The notes: generated by a model not told the origin, from the letters alone. A DNA stretch of 64,000 nt from an uncultured Prolixibacteraceae bacterium (GCA_937915865.1 CALGIG010000110.1:1-64000), one strand, 5' to 3'. Positions 50,995-59,797 are shown, numbered from the stretch's first letter. A program made the numbers and translations.

Positions 50995-51242
50995 TGTTTT
51001 TTTCTGCAAAGATAAGGTATACAAACTAACTAAGTAGTCCCAATTTTTAAAAACAGACAGTCAAAAAAGCTGATTTTAGCTATCTGAAAATGAAACGCTT
51101 AACTATTGATTAATAAAAGAGCCTTAATCACAAGCAACTGAATTACAAATACTTACAATTTATCAAAGTTAATTAATTGTCAAAATATTGCTAAATAATT
51201 TGCATACAACAAGTTAGAGAATTCCAACTAAAATGAATAATT

Positions 51243-51250
51243 TATTTTTG
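51243..51250 (+). promoter_or_regulatory. -7 box of the CBM48-like gene
   Basis: TATTTTTG matches TAnnTTTG, 39 bp before the ATG at 51290. The -33 element is weak. Confidence 0.45.
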
Positions 51251-51289
51251 TCGTGTCAATATTGACTTTAAAACTAAAATCATTTTACT

Positions 51290-51601
51290 ATGAGCCTGAA
51301 AAAGCAATTTCTTAAATCAAAACCCGTATGTAAGGTAACCTTCCGTTTGGAAGCAGCCGATGCAGAGGGTGCAACAAAAGTTCAGTTGTTGGGCGACTTT
51401 AATAATTGGGATGAATCTCTTGAACCAATGACTGCTTTAAAATCAAACGATTTCACTGCCACACTTGAACTTGAAACAGGAAAAGAATATCAGTTTCGCT
51501 ATTTAATTGATGGCAATATCTGGAAAAATGAAGCACAAGCTGATGGTTTTGTAGCTAACAGCTTCGGCGCTGAAAACAGTGTTGTTTCTACGATTGCATA
51601 A
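51290..51601 (+). CDS. Stand-alone glycogen-binding (CBM48-like) domain protein
   Basis: Protein of 103 residues consisting of a single isoamylase-N/AMPK-type carbohydrate-binding domain: VQLLGDFNNWDESLEPMTAL, LELETGKEYQFRYLIDGNIW and NEAQADGFVANSFGAENSV. The Trp of FNNW and the Lys/Trp residues on the sugar face are present. It has no catalytic domain or signal peptide, so it is a cytosolic glycogen or alpha-glucan binding protein. Such single-domain proteins are common in Bacteroidota; their function is not established. Confidence 0.88.
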   Translation: MSLKKQFLKSKPVCKVTFRLEAADAEGATKVQLLGDFNNWDESLEPMTALKSNDFTATLELETGKEYQFRYLIDGNIWKNEAQADGFVANSFGAENSVVSTIA

Positions 51602-51624
51602 TTACAGTTAACCTTAACAATTGT

Positions 51625-51668
51625 AAAAAAAGCCGGAATCATTTTTACTATGACTTCCGGCTTTTTTT
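51625..51668. terminator. Two-way intrinsic terminator
   Basis: Seven A and GCCGGAA (to 51638) pair with TTCCGGC (51655-51661) and seven T. It serves the CBM48-like gene on the + strand and the DUF5522-like gene on the - strand. Confidence 0.9.
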
Positions 51669-51680
51669 GTTACACTTTAT

Positions 51681-51905
51681 TTATTTCCTGTACTTTTCTT
51701 CAATTTCGGGCCTTAATTTGGTATTCCCTTTTGTGGCTTTTGGCGAATATGGACAATGACGGCATCCATTAGAGCAACAGTAGCCTCGTTTTACCAGGTA
51801 AAATTCAGTCATAACACGGTATCCTTCTGGGCTCATATAATAATCAACTCCTTCCTCAAGTTTAGGACCAAAGCCTGAATCAAAAAGGTTATCGAACATT
51901 CCCAT
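51681..51905 (-). CDS. DUF5522-like Cys-rich small protein
   Basis: Protein of 74 residues with the pattern EGVDYYMSPEGYRVMTEFYL followed by KRGYCCSNGCRHCPY, which matches the DUF5522 family. The CC-x3-C-x2-C cluster looks like a metal or iron-sulfur site. The function is unknown. It follows ribBA by three bases on the same strand and is probably in the same transcript. Confidence 0.8.
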   Translation of the reverse strand: MGMFDNLFDSGFGPKLEEGVDYYMSPEGYRVMTEFYLVKRGYCCSNGCRHCPYSPKATKGNTKLRPEIEEKYRK

Positions 51906-51908
51906 CGT

Positions 51909-53129
51909 CTAATATTTAAACTTTTTCAGGAAATGGCCCATCCGGTCGCGTTTAGTTTTTAAATAAGACTGATTAAACTCGTTGGGTTCAATCTCAATAT
52001 TGACTGTTGAAATAACTTCAAGGCCAAATCCCTCCAGGCCAACCCGTTTAACCGGATTGTTTGTCAGTAAACGCATTTTGGCGACACCAAGATTACGAAG
52101 TATCTGGGCACCAACACCATAATCACGCTCATCGGCATCGAAGCCTAAGTGTAAATTGGCATCAATAGTATCCAATCCCTGATCCTGAAGTTTATATGCT
52201 GCAATTTTATTCATAAGTCCAATTCCACGACCTTCCTGTTGCATATAAACTAAAACACCTTTACCTTCCCGTTCAATCATATCCAGGGCATAATCGAGTT
52301 GCTCGCCACATTCACAACGCATCGATCCAAAAATATCACCAGTCATACAAGAGGAATGAACCCTTACCAAAACAGGTTCATCTGGGGTCCATTCACCTTT
52401 GACCAAGGCTATGTGTTCATTTCCATTTGATAGCTGACGGAATGGAATAATTCGGAATTTTCCGTGTTTTGTTGGTAAAAAAACTTCCTCTCCCCTTTCA
52501 ATCAGGCTTTCACTTTGAATTCTATAATTAATCAGGTCTTTGATTGAAACCAGTTTCAGGTTGAAACGCTTGGCCAGTTTCATCAACTCTGGAAGTCGCG
52601 ACATCGTTCCATCTTCGTTCATAATCTCGATAAGAACTCCGGCGGGAGTTAAACCAGCCATTCGGGCTAAATCAACAGCTGCTTCGGTATGACCAGCCCG
52701 ACGCAAAACGCCACGCGACCTGGCTCTTAACGGGAAAATATGTCCCGGGCGACCAAGTTCTTCGGGTTTAATATTGGGATTAGCCAAAGCATTCAACGTT
52801 TTGGCCCTGTCGCTAGTTGAAATTCCTGTTGTACATCCGTACCCCAACAAATCGACAGAAACTGTAAATGGTGTTTCGTGCGACGAAGTATTTTTCCCTA
52901 CCATCATATCAAGTTCCAACTCATCACATCGTTCCTCGGTTAGCGGCGCACAAAGTAAACCACGGCCATACAAAGTCATGAAATTTACCATTTCAGGAGA
53001 GACTTTTTCGGCTGCGGCAATAAAATCGCCTTCATTTTCACGATCTTCATCATCAACAACAATAATGATTTCGCCGTTCCGAATAGCTTCAACAGCTTCG
53101 GGAATAGTACTTAATTTAATATCGCTCAT
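51909..53129 (-). CDS. ribBA: Bifunctional DHBP synthase / GTP cyclohydrolase II
   Basis: Riboflavin biosynthesis enzyme of 406 residues that makes 3,4-dihydroxy-2-butanone 4-phosphate from ribulose 5-phosphate (N-terminal half) and opens GTP (C-terminal half). Start at 53129 (MSDIKLSTIPEAVEAIRNGE); the frame runs ten codons further up. DHBPS motifs: VDDEDRENEGDFIAAAE, YGCTTGISTSDRA and RAGHTEAAVDLARMAG. GTP cyclohydrolase II motifs: VRVHSSCMTGDIFGS and MRCECGEQL with the zinc cysteines, QEGRGIGLMNKIAAYKLQD and LLTNNPVKRVGLEGFG. No FMN riboswitch is seen. Confidence 0.96.
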   Translation of the reverse strand: MSDIKLSTIPEAVEAIRNGEIIIVVDDEDRENEGDFIAAAEKVSPEMVNFMTLYGRGLLCAPLTEERCDELELDMMVGKNTSSHETPFTVSVDLLGYGCTTGISTSDRAKTLNALANPNIKPEELGRPGHIFPLRARSRGVLRRAGHTEAAVDLARMAGLTPAGVLIEIMNEDGTMSRLPELMKLAKRFNLKLVSIKDLINYRIQSESLIERGEEVFLPTKHGKFRIIPFRQLSNGNEHIALVKGEWTPDEPVLVRVHSSCMTGDIFGSMRCECGEQLDYALDMIEREGKGVLVYMQQEGRGIGLMNKIAAYKLQDQGLDTIDANLHLGFDADERDYGVGAQILRNLGVAKMRLLTNNPVKRVGLEGFGLEVISTVNIEIEPNEFNQSYLKTKRDRMGHFLKKFKY

Positions 53130-53198
53130 TGTTAGAACTTTTTTCGAATAATGCCCCAAAACTAACTAAAATAATTGAGCCCGTATACAAAAAGAAGG

Positions 53199-54389
53199 TT
53201 ACGCCCTTTTCGATTTTTCCCAATTTACCGACTGTTTGCCTTTGAGAAAACGAACCATTCCTTTGATGGAAGCATAATTCATCATTACAAAATAGAAGGG
53301 TATAAACAATAACTTAAACCGTATTCTGCTCTGTTCAAAAAACCAGCCCAGCAAGGCTAAAAGATACATAACAATCTGAAAGTAAAAGAATATTGAATAA
53401 AAATCGGAAGGTTCTCCGTTTGATTTAATGATTATAAAAAAATTAACAAATAAAAGACCGAATAAAGCAACCGGAGCAATTGTCCAACGCAAAACTTTGT
53501 GCGAAATGTACTGAAACGAAAGCCAACCGAACCTGAATGGATTCAGCAAACTTTTTAACCTGCCAATGGTTTGAAGTCCTCCTGCCGCAATACGAACTTT
53601 CCGTTTTAACTCTTCAGAGACATTTATTGATGCTGTTTCTATAGCATAAGCATTTGGTGTATATGCTATACGGTAACCTTTTTCGGCAATGCGAAGTGAA
53701 ATAACAAAATCATCGAGTATGGTGTCGTTCTCAACTTCAGTAAATAGTTCTGTTCGGATGGCAAACAACTCACCAACAGCTCCAACTGCCGAGTTTAGCT
53801 CACTATCCAATCGTTTTATCCACGATTCAATCTTCCAATACATATTTTCGCCCGAGCCTGCCGCATCATCAGCTTTTTGGTTTACTATACGTTTTTCACC
53901 GGCAATACAACCTACAGCAGGATCATTAAAAGTATTAACAATAACCCGGATCGCATCTTTACAAAGAAATGTATTACTATCAGAAAAAATTACGATCGGA
54001 GCTTTTACAAGCTGCATTCCACGATTCATAGCATGAATTTTGCCTCTCCGCTCCGAAAGGTGATGAACTTCCATTTGCGAATACTTCTCAAGTAATTCAG
54101 GAGTTCCATCATCAGAACCGTCGGTAATCCATAAAAACTGTATTTTGTCAATTGGATAATCCAGTTCAAGCAAATTGGCTACTTTGGCTTCAACATAGTT
54201 GCTCTCATTATAAGCGGCCATAAACATGCAAACCTGAGGTAATTCTGCATCTTGTAATTTTCCGACAAACTTCTCAGAGACAAAGAGCTTCTTAACAAAC
54301 AAAATAAGTACAAGCAAAATGGCATATCCTGCGAAAGTAAAAAAAACGATCAAAAGCAATATCCAAAATGCTATTTCCAAAACGATCAA
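53199..54389 (-). CDS. Glycosyltransferase family 2, membrane-bound
   Basis: GT2 enzyme of 396 residues with one N-terminal and several C-terminal membrane segments, like processive or hyaluronan-synthase-like transferases. The GT-A domain has AAYNESNYVEAKVANLLELD, FLWITDGSDDGTPELLEKYS, FSDSNTFLCKDA (DxD-like SDS) and ENDTILDDFVISLRIAEKGY (ED acid region). A basic stretch follows (EELKRKVRIAAGGLQTI) in place of the QxxRW motif. It overlaps the GT4 gene by four bases (ATGA); both probably add sugars to a surface glycan. Confidence 0.88.
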   Translation of the reverse strand: MIVLEIAFWILLLIVFFTFAGYAILLVLILFVKKLFVSEKFVGKLQDAELPQVCMFMAAYNESNYVEAKVANLLELDYPIDKIQFLWITDGSDDGTPELLEKYSQMEVHHLSERRGKIHAMNRGMQLVKAPIVIFSDSNTFLCKDAIRVIVNTFNDPAVGCIAGEKRIVNQKADDAAGSGENMYWKIESWIKRLDSELNSAVGAVGELFAIRTELFTEVENDTILDDFVISLRIAEKGYRIAYTPNAYAIETASINVSEELKRKVRIAAGGLQTIGRLKSLLNPFRFGWLSFQYISHKVLRWTIAPVALFGLLFVNFFIIIKSNGEPSDFYSIFFYFQIVMYLLALLGWFFEQSRIRFKLLFIPFYFVMMNYASIKGMVRFLKGKQSVNWEKSKRA

Positions 54390-55582
54390 TGTTTTTTATA
54401 GAATTCGATAAGCGCTTCTGCCTGAGATAAGTTATCAAACTTTTCCTGAATAAAACCAATGGCATTTTTACCAATACGGTCTGCCAATTCCCGATCGTTA
54501 ACCAAATTAACAACCTCTTCAACAAATTGGCCGGCATCATTGGCAATCATAATATTCTCACCATTTGTTGTTGGGATACCTTCTGTGCCAATTTCAGTTG
54601 TTACAATAGGTTTGCCAAGCGACATTCCTTCAATAATTTTAATCCGCATACCACTTCCCGAGAAAAGTGGAACAACCATTATAGCTTTCGAATTAATAAA
54701 ATCATAAGCATCATTAATCTCACCCAAATACTCAACACCCGAACGTTTTATTTTTCGTTCAAACCAATCCGGGGCATTTCTTCCTGCCAGGTAGAACTTC
54801 ACATCAGGGCATCTTTCACGGATCTTAGCCCAGCAATGATCGAAAAACCAAATTAACCCCTCCTGATTAGGAGCCCAATCCAAAGCACCTATATGGAAAA
54901 GAGAAGGGAATTCGAGTTTTTTAGCTGTAGGTACAAGTGATGCAAAGTCAATGCCTGTTTGCGAAGTATGCCTCGGTTTTGTATTTCCCAGTTTATCAAG
55001 AATCGCTCCATCCCGATCGGTAATTGGAACAAGCAAGTCGTACGAGTTAAGATAGCTTTCTTCAAAACGTTTAATGCGGTTCGACAAGTTTTTCAGGTAT
55101 TTTGAGCGAAGTCCATCTGATAAAATAGCGGTCCGTTCCCAAATTTCATATTCAATATTGTGCGCACGGTAAGCAATTAAAGCATCCGAATATTTTCGTA
55201 TAACCGGAATATACGGACACAGGTAAAGACCTTCGAGTTGCACAACATCAAAAGTTTTCTCGTGCAAGAGTTTAGCAAGTTCATTACTGAAATCATCTGA
55301 AATAAATCGCTGTGCATTGTATGGCAATCTGGAAAACATAAGGTTAAACACTGCCTCAAGCCAGTTAATGGATGCTGGAACCTCAACAAACCTAAAATCG
55401 GCTTTGCTCCGAAGGTCTGTTGACATATCTTTAATGCGAATATGATGTTTTGAGGTGTTCATACTTAGTACAGTAACTTCGTGCCCAAGCATCGAAAAAC
55501 CCTTTGTCATGTTTAAACATGCAATTGCTCCACCATCTTTCGGAGGCCAGGGCACCTTATTCATCAATTGAAGTATTCGCAT
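54386..55582 (-). CDS. Glycosyltransferase family 4
   Basis: GT-B fold retaining glycosyltransferase of 398 residues. N-terminal acceptor domain: KVPWPPKDGGAIACLNMTKG, LGHEVTVLSM. C-terminal donor domain: FHIGALDWAPNQEGLIWFFD, VKFYLAGRNAP, MVVPLFSGSGMRIKIIEGMS and LGKPIVTTEIGTEGI, the usual EX7E-containing block. It is followed by the GT2 gene with a four-base overlap and starts three bases after the LptF/LptG gene. The sugar donor is unknown. Confidence 0.9.
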   Translation of the reverse strand: MRILQLMNKVPWPPKDGGAIACLNMTKGFSMLGHEVTVLSMNTSKHHIRIKDMSTDLRSKADFRFVEVPASINWLEAVFNLMFSRLPYNAQRFISDDFSNELAKLLHEKTFDVVQLEGLYLCPYIPVIRKYSDALIAYRAHNIEYEIWERTAILSDGLRSKYLKNLSNRIKRFEESYLNSYDLLVPITDRDGAILDKLGNTKPRHTSQTGIDFASLVPTAKKLEFPSLFHIGALDWAPNQEGLIWFFDHCWAKIRERCPDVKFYLAGRNAPDWFERKIKRSGVEYLGEINDAYDFINSKAIMVVPLFSGSGMRIKIIEGMSLGKPIVTTEIGTEGIPTTNGENIMIANDAGQFVEEVVNLVNDRELADRIGKNAIGFIQEKFDNLSQAEALIEFYKKH

Positions 55583-55585
55583 TAG

Positions 55586-57064
55586 TTATGATTCAGTTTT
55601 ACTCCTTTTTAAAAAACTTAAAGTTGCGACCTTCTTAAATAAGGCCTGATAACTTTCCATATTCATGACCCCTGAGTCGGTTGCAGCTTTGTAGGTAAGC
55701 CAGATGCCCAATGGTAAAAATACAGCTGAAGCCAACCACATTCCGCTAACCATTGTCCATGCATCTTCCCGGGCAACCTTCTCGCCCATAATCATTATTA
55801 TATAATAGGATATAAAAAGCAAAATAGAAACGACAACAGGCATTCCAAGTCCGCCTTTCCGAATAATAGCGCCAAGCGGAGCGCCAATAAAAAAGAAAAT
55901 TAAACAGGCAAACGAAAGGGTAAACTTTCGGTGCCATTCCATCGCATAGCTGTTAATCCCTTTTTTCCGGCTATACATTTCGTCAAGCCGTTCGCTAATT
56001 GATTGTGAATTAGCCCGGACATATCCTATTACTTTCTGATAAAGTTCTTGCTTTTCAAGAGGACTTAATGAAGTAAACGTTTTATCAAAATCAACATCAC
56101 GGACTGGTTTAATATGTGGATTTTTCCGAAGCGAATCAACCGGATTTGACAACCAGGCTATTTGGCGATTTACATCAGCGGTATAATTAAACATCGACAA
56201 ATACCTCCATATCCGAAATTTATAATCATAAAAAGCTGAATCACCAACTTTCTCAAGTTGAGATAAATTCATCATCTTCGAAACCCCTGAATAACGTTTT
56301 TCATCAATCCGGTTAAATTCGAAATCTTTCATACTGATATTTATCACTTCTTTCTGAAAGGATTGTCGTTCGAACGGGAACCGACGATCGGCACTTGAAC
56401 CTCTCTCCTGCCTTTCAGTATAACTTTGACCGTTAAACAAAGTAACGGTCATGAACTTCTTATCTTTTGTTACTTCCATTTTCCCCGAATCGGCCACCGA
56501 AACGTTCACATTTCCGCGATCTTCTGAATGATCATAAATCATAACATCATACAACATGTTGTTGGTCTTCCCTTTTCGTTCCACTTTAATGCTGTAATTT
56601 CCAAGGTCGTTACTAAATACTCCTTCTTTAACAACCATCTCTGGTTTTTGCTGCCTCACACTAAACATGAGCGAGTAAAATTTCAAATTGGTTTTCGGCA
56701 GAATAATATTTGAAAAATAAAAAGCGATCAACGTCATGCCAATAGCTAAAATCAATAAGGGGCGCATTATCCTGAACAAAGAAATTCCTGAAGCCTTCAT
56801 AGCCACCAATTCGTAATTCTCACCCAGGTTTCCAAAGGTCATAATCGAGGCCAGTAACATAGCAAGAGGAAATGCTAGTGGTAGTAAACCAAATGCAGCA
56901 TACGACAACAATTCGACAACAATCGTCCACTCTAAACCTTTACCTACAAATTCATCGATATACTTCCATACAAATTGCATCAGAAGTACAAAAACACAAA
57001 TAAAAAAGGTCATAAAAAAAGGACCAAGAAAACTTTTGATAACAAACTTATGAAGTCGCTTCAT
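55586..57064 (-). CDS. LptF/LptG (YjgP/YjgQ) family permease
   Basis: Inner-membrane subunit of the lipopolysaccharide export ABC transporter. From ATG 57064 (MKRLHKFVIKSFLGPFFMTF) it is 492 residues; a start at 57088 adds eight. Three membrane segments lie in the first 110 residues, a large periplasmic beta region in the middle (about 125-390) and three segments near the C-terminus (ACLIFFFIGAPLGAIIRKGG, VVSILLFISYYIIMIMG). Both ends are conserved (LPLAFPLAMLLASIMTFGNL). A single large protein of this type is normal in Bacteroidota. The two glycosyltransferase genes follow directly, consistent with a cell-envelope operon. Confidence 0.92.
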   Translation of the reverse strand: MKRLHKFVIKSFLGPFFMTFFICVFVLLMQFVWKYIDEFVGKGLEWTIVVELLSYAAFGLLPLAFPLAMLLASIMTFGNLGENYELVAMKASGISLFRIMRPLLILAIGMTLIAFYFSNIILPKTNLKFYSLMFSVRQQKPEMVVKEGVFSNDLGNYSIKVERKGKTNNMLYDVMIYDHSEDRGNVNVSVADSGKMEVTKDKKFMTVTLFNGQSYTERQERGSSADRRFPFERQSFQKEVINISMKDFEFNRIDEKRYSGVSKMMNLSQLEKVGDSAFYDYKFRIWRYLSMFNYTADVNRQIAWLSNPVDSLRKNPHIKPVRDVDFDKTFTSLSPLEKQELYQKVIGYVRANSQSISERLDEMYSRKKGINSYAMEWHRKFTLSFACLIFFFIGAPLGAIIRKGGLGMPVVVSILLFISYYIIMIMGEKVAREDAWTMVSGMWLASAVFLPLGIWLTYKAATDSGVMNMESYQALFKKVATLSFLKRSKTES

Positions 57065-57325
57065 TCTTATGGTTTGCTTAGTATTCAAAAAAAATCGAAT
57101 ACAAAACTAAGTTATTTTGAAGAATTATAAAGGCTATAACCCTACTTCAAAATTATTTTAATGTAAGGAGAATATAAAAAGTGTGTAAAAAATGGGAAAT
57201 ATGTGAACCGGATATGCTTCAGTTTAAATAAAAGCAGGATATACGAAATAATGATCTGTAACGGGGAAGTGATTTTCTATCAAAGAATAAGAAATTGCAG
57301 AAGAAATACAGACACACAAATTTTA

Positions 57326-57715
57326 TTAGGAACCTAGCAGATGCTTCAATTTTGCTATTTGGGTATCCCAAAGACTCTTTGTTTCTTCCTCTTCGTCTTC
57401 CTCGGTAAAATCGATAATTGTAAGAGAGGTATCATTAGTCAAATCATCCTGATTAATAAAAAACTCGAAAAACGAATCTTCTTTATCAAATTCGTCACCA
57501 AGCCATTGATACCTAACCAACCTATTTTCCCGATGAATAATTTTTTCGGAACTCTGATTTGTTTTACCCCAAATAAACGTAAACAGATTACCTTTTACCC
57601 TAACATCATCAGCAAACCACTCTGTTAATCCAGCTGCGGTACTTAACCTGTTAAACAATACCTTAGGAGAACAGTTAATGATGTATTCCAACCGAATTTG
57701 TTTTTTTCCAGCCAT
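57326..57715 (-). CDS. START-like domain protein
   Basis: Protein of 128 residues from ATG 57715 (MAGKKQIRLEYIINCSPKVL); a longer frame reaches 57763. It shows the SRPBCC/AHSA1-like pattern LFNRLSTAAGLTEWFADDV, FTFIWGKTNQSSEKI and a C-terminal acidic helix region (FTEEDEEEETKSLWDTQIAK, LKHLLGS). This short START-like protein is conserved in Bacteroidota; its ligand is unknown. Confidence 0.85.
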   Translation of the reverse strand: MAGKKQIRLEYIINCSPKVLFNRLSTAAGLTEWFADDVRVKGNLFTFIWGKTNQSSEKIIHRENRLVRYQWLGDEFDKEDSFFEFFINQDDLTNDTSLTIIDFTEEDEEEETKSLWDTQIAKLKHLLGS

Positions 57716-57980
57716 AGGTCTTTTTGATTTTTTGCAATATATGTATTTATATACAAAAAACAAGGTTAAAAAACAGGGAAATCATTCAAAACTAAATGAA
57801 CTATTACCTACTTATCTATATAATGATCAAATATCGGATTGCTGGCTCAAAACGATAGTCAATAAATTGTACTACGAACAATCGCCAACAGGAATTTGAA
57901 AGTAATTGGCTGGATAAAAAAGCGTTTGAAGATTTTCCTGTTTTTTTTCTGCACTTCATACCATCGAAAGAATAAAGTAC

Positions 57981-57988
57981 TATATTTG
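57981..57988 (+). promoter_or_regulatory. -7 box of the tRNA gene
   Basis: TATATTTG (TAnnTTTG) is followed by CA, the usual form of strong Bacteroidota promoters, 51 bp before the tRNA. A -33 TTG is not obvious. Confidence 0.55.
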
Positions 57989-58039
57989 CAACCGCAAAAA
58001 TGAACACAGAAAATTCGTTTTGTCCGTTCAAAATATTAT

Positions 58040-58113
58040 GGCGAGGTAGCTCAGCTGGTTAGAGCGCATGATTCATAATCATGAGGTCGCCGGATCATGC
58101 CCGGCTCTCGCTA
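58040..58113 (+). tRNA. tRNA-Met (CAT anticodon)
   Basis: A complete 74-base cloverleaf: acceptor GGCGAGG with TCTCGCT (two G-U), D-stem GCTC/GAGC, anticodon stem CATGA/TCATG with loop TTCATAA (anticodon CAT), variable AGGTC, T-stem GCCGG/CCGGC. CCA is not encoded. The T-loop reads ATCATGC rather than the usual TTCRANN, so positions 54 and 58 are A and T instead of T and A. The CAT anticodon could also belong to a lysidine-modified tRNA-Ile, but the first acceptor pair and overall form fit elongator Met. Confidence 0.93.
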
Positions 58114-58124
58114 CAGTAATTTTC

Positions 58125-58157
58125 AAGCAGTTAAGATTATTTCTTGGCTGCTTTTTT
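58125..58157 (+). terminator. Intrinsic terminator of the tRNA gene
   Basis: AAGCAGTTAAG (58125-58135) pairs with CTTGGCTGCTT (58143-58153) over 11 pairs with two G-U, followed by a T-run to 58157. Confidence 0.85.
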
Positions 58158-58397
58158 GTTAATAAAGTACTGTAATACTCCAATTAATATAAGCGTTAAA
58201 ACTTTACCCAAAACTATCTTTTTGTCTTAATGCCCAACTGCATTACTCTGGTAAACTCGGTTTGTTCTCGTTTTTCTGTCTACCGAGGTCGTCACTTGTT
58301 TATTGAACATTAGACATTAAACAGGTTTTCATTTATAATTGAATATCCCATAGGGGGCTTTGCTCCAAAACTCTAATTACTTTTATGTCTTGATACA

Positions 58398-58558
58398 TTG
58401 TTGTCCGGTAAATCAAAAAGTTTATCCGCTACGCGGAAAATTCTCCATAGGAGATTCAGTATTGTAGTAAAAACAAGCCCTAAGTGCCTTTTACCTCGTA
58501 GAGGTTAAACCCAATAAGCGTTTTAGGCAGATGGACAAATTTTAACCGGACACCAATG
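58398..58558. mobile_element. MITE-like insertion with inverted ends and target duplication
   Basis: The ends are TTGTTGTCCGGT (58398-58409) and ACCGGACACCAA (58545-58556), a 12-bp terminal inverted repeat with one mismatch. The 11-bp sequence GTCTTGATACA stands directly on both sides (58387-58397 and 58559-58569), as expected for a target-site duplication. There is no room for a transposase. The inside holds three small hairpins (TCCGC-GCGGA, TCTCC-GGAGA, ACCTC-GAGGT). An 11-bp duplication is in the range of IS4-type elements (family knowledge). Confidence 0.7.
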
Positions 58559-58939
58559 GTCTTGATACAAAAAAAACAAAAAGGTCAAGGCAAGCCCGCT
58601 TCGCACGAAAAACTACCTTTGGCGGCTCACCGGCCCAAGCCGCTTGCGCTTCATTTAGCTTTAGACAAGGGAAAGGATATTCATACATTTATTACTAAGA
58701 ACATCAAAAAGCCGCCGATCATTTGCTGTTAAATCATGAGCGGAAGAAGGCCAGCGTCACAAACTCAAATCTTGCGAACATTTCATTAGAAGTGACAAAA
58801 ATTAACCTCACGAAACTTAAAACCATAAACTTTTTACTGCCAGCACATTAATAAAATCAACCAATACTTTGTATCAAATACAGATTAATTTTTTTCAATC
58901 ATTTCATTACAAAATCTAAACATTTGATGCAAAAAACGG

Positions 58940-58977
58940 GTTTATTCACTCAATATTCAATTAATTTTTGAATAAAC
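58940..58977 (+). promoter_or_regulatory. Operator-like inverted repeat of the polysaccharide locus
   Basis: GTTTATTCA (58940-58948) and TGAATAAAC (58969-58977) are perfect inverted halves 20 bases apart. A further TATTCAA (58954-58960) and TTGAATA (58968-58974) lie between and over them. It is 27 bp upstream of the -7 box at 59004 and could be the site of the winged-helix regulator encoded next. Confidence 0.5.
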
Positions 58978-59003
58978 ACAAAGATAGTTTCAATCAATTG
59001 AGT

Positions 59004-59011
59004 TATTTTTG
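59004..59011 (+). promoter_or_regulatory. -7 box of the polysaccharide locus
   Basis: TATTTTTG matches TAnnTTTG. No TTG stands 17 to 23 bases upstream, so activation may be required. The transcript would carry a leader of about 115 bases with GC-rich partial inverted repeats (CCGCCTCA near 59051 and TGAGGAGGCG near 59094). Confidence 0.5.
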
Positions 59012-59135
59012 TACTCAAGTTGATGTCAATATTCTTTGGCAACCGGCTCTCCGCCTCAATACTTAGGACGCAGCTTAGTTCAAGCTTATTGTGACTGAGG
59101 AGGCGAAGCTGTGAAAAAACCTAATAAAACACACG

Positions 59136-59666
59136 ATGCTCGATAGCCTGATTACCTCCAAAACAAGAATTAAAATACTGCTAAAATTCTTTCTAAACAG
59201 TAAGAATAAGGGCTACCTGAGGAACCTTGAATCTGAATTCGATGAATCATCGAACTCAATCCGTATTGAACTCAACAAACTTGAAAAGGCAGGTTTGTTA
59301 AAATCTTCATCAGAAGGGAACAAAAAAATATTTTCTGCCAATACCGACCATCCGCTTTTTTCCGACATTCACAATATTCTTAAAAAATTTATTGGTATCG
59401 ACCAGATCATTGAACATGTCATTAAACAAATCGGCGATTTAAAAGCAGCTTACCTAACCGGAAGCTTTGCACTTGGGAAAGATTCCAAAACAATTGACCT
59501 GGCCCTGATTGGAAACAAGCTCGATTTTAATTATATACAGGAACTTGTATCAAAAGCAGAGAATTATATCCACAGAACAATTACCTTTGTCATCCTTGAA
59601 GAGGAAGATTTGATCAAAACTTATGAAAGCAAGGGAATTTTATTGATCTGGAATGCAGAACAATAA
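59136..59666 (+). CDS. Winged-helix regulator with a degenerate nucleotidyltransferase domain
   Basis: Protein of 176 residues. The N-terminal half is an ArsR-like winged helix (TSKTRIKILLKFFLNSKNKG; YLRNLESEFDESSNSIRIEL; NKLEKAGLLKSSSEGNKKIF). The C-terminal half resembles a minimal nucleotidyltransferase: AYLTGSFALGKDSKTIDLAL keeps the GS motif but the usual DxD is DLA, so the second metal ligand is lost and it is probably inactive. Proteins of this kind often stand first in Bacteroidota capsule or exopolysaccharide loci, and Wza and Wzc follow here. It probably controls the locus, with the NT fold as a ligand sensor (inference). Confidence 0.78.
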   Translation: MLDSLITSKTRIKILLKFFLNSKNKGYLRNLESEFDESSNSIRIELNKLEKAGLLKSSSEGNKKIFSANTDHPLFSDIHNILKKFIGIDQIIEHVIKQIGDLKAAYLTGSFALGKDSKTIDLALIGNKLDFNYIQELVSKAENYIHRTITFVILEEEDLIKTYESKGILLIWNAEQ

Positions 59667-59697
59667 AAATACATTGAAAACAACAACACATTATATT

Positions 59698-59797
59698 ATG
59701 AAATAGCCTTCAAGCCTAAGGCGAGACAAACTGAAAATGAATTGGAGCGAAGCGGAAATCCGCGAAGCGAATAAATGGCTATTCCATTTCGTTGTGA
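59698..59797. repeat. Hairpin leader before the wza gene
   Basis: GAAATAGCC (near 59699) can pair with GGCTATTCC (near 59777), with one mismatch, and GCGG-AAAT-CCGC forms a small hairpin inside. It lies in the 193-bp gap between the regulator gene and wza and may be a terminator/antiterminator leader. Confidence 0.35.

Larger units (their letters stand above)
58158..59003. other. Long gene-free region before the exopolysaccharide locus
   Basis: No coding sequence can be supported here on either strand. It contains short hairpins (CCC-ATA-GGG near 58351), a MITE-like insertion (58398-58558), a GC-rich stretch with GGCGGCTCACCGGCCCAAGC (about 58620), and an AT-rich part with an operator-like repeat (58940-58977). 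It reads as decayed mobile DNA followed by the regulatory region of the polysaccharide genes. Confidence 0.5.

Noticed and set aside
58570..58750. Gene remnant in the GC-richer part of the non-coding region
   Set aside because: Short open pieces occur on both strands, but all are broken by stops and none shows a motif I recognise.
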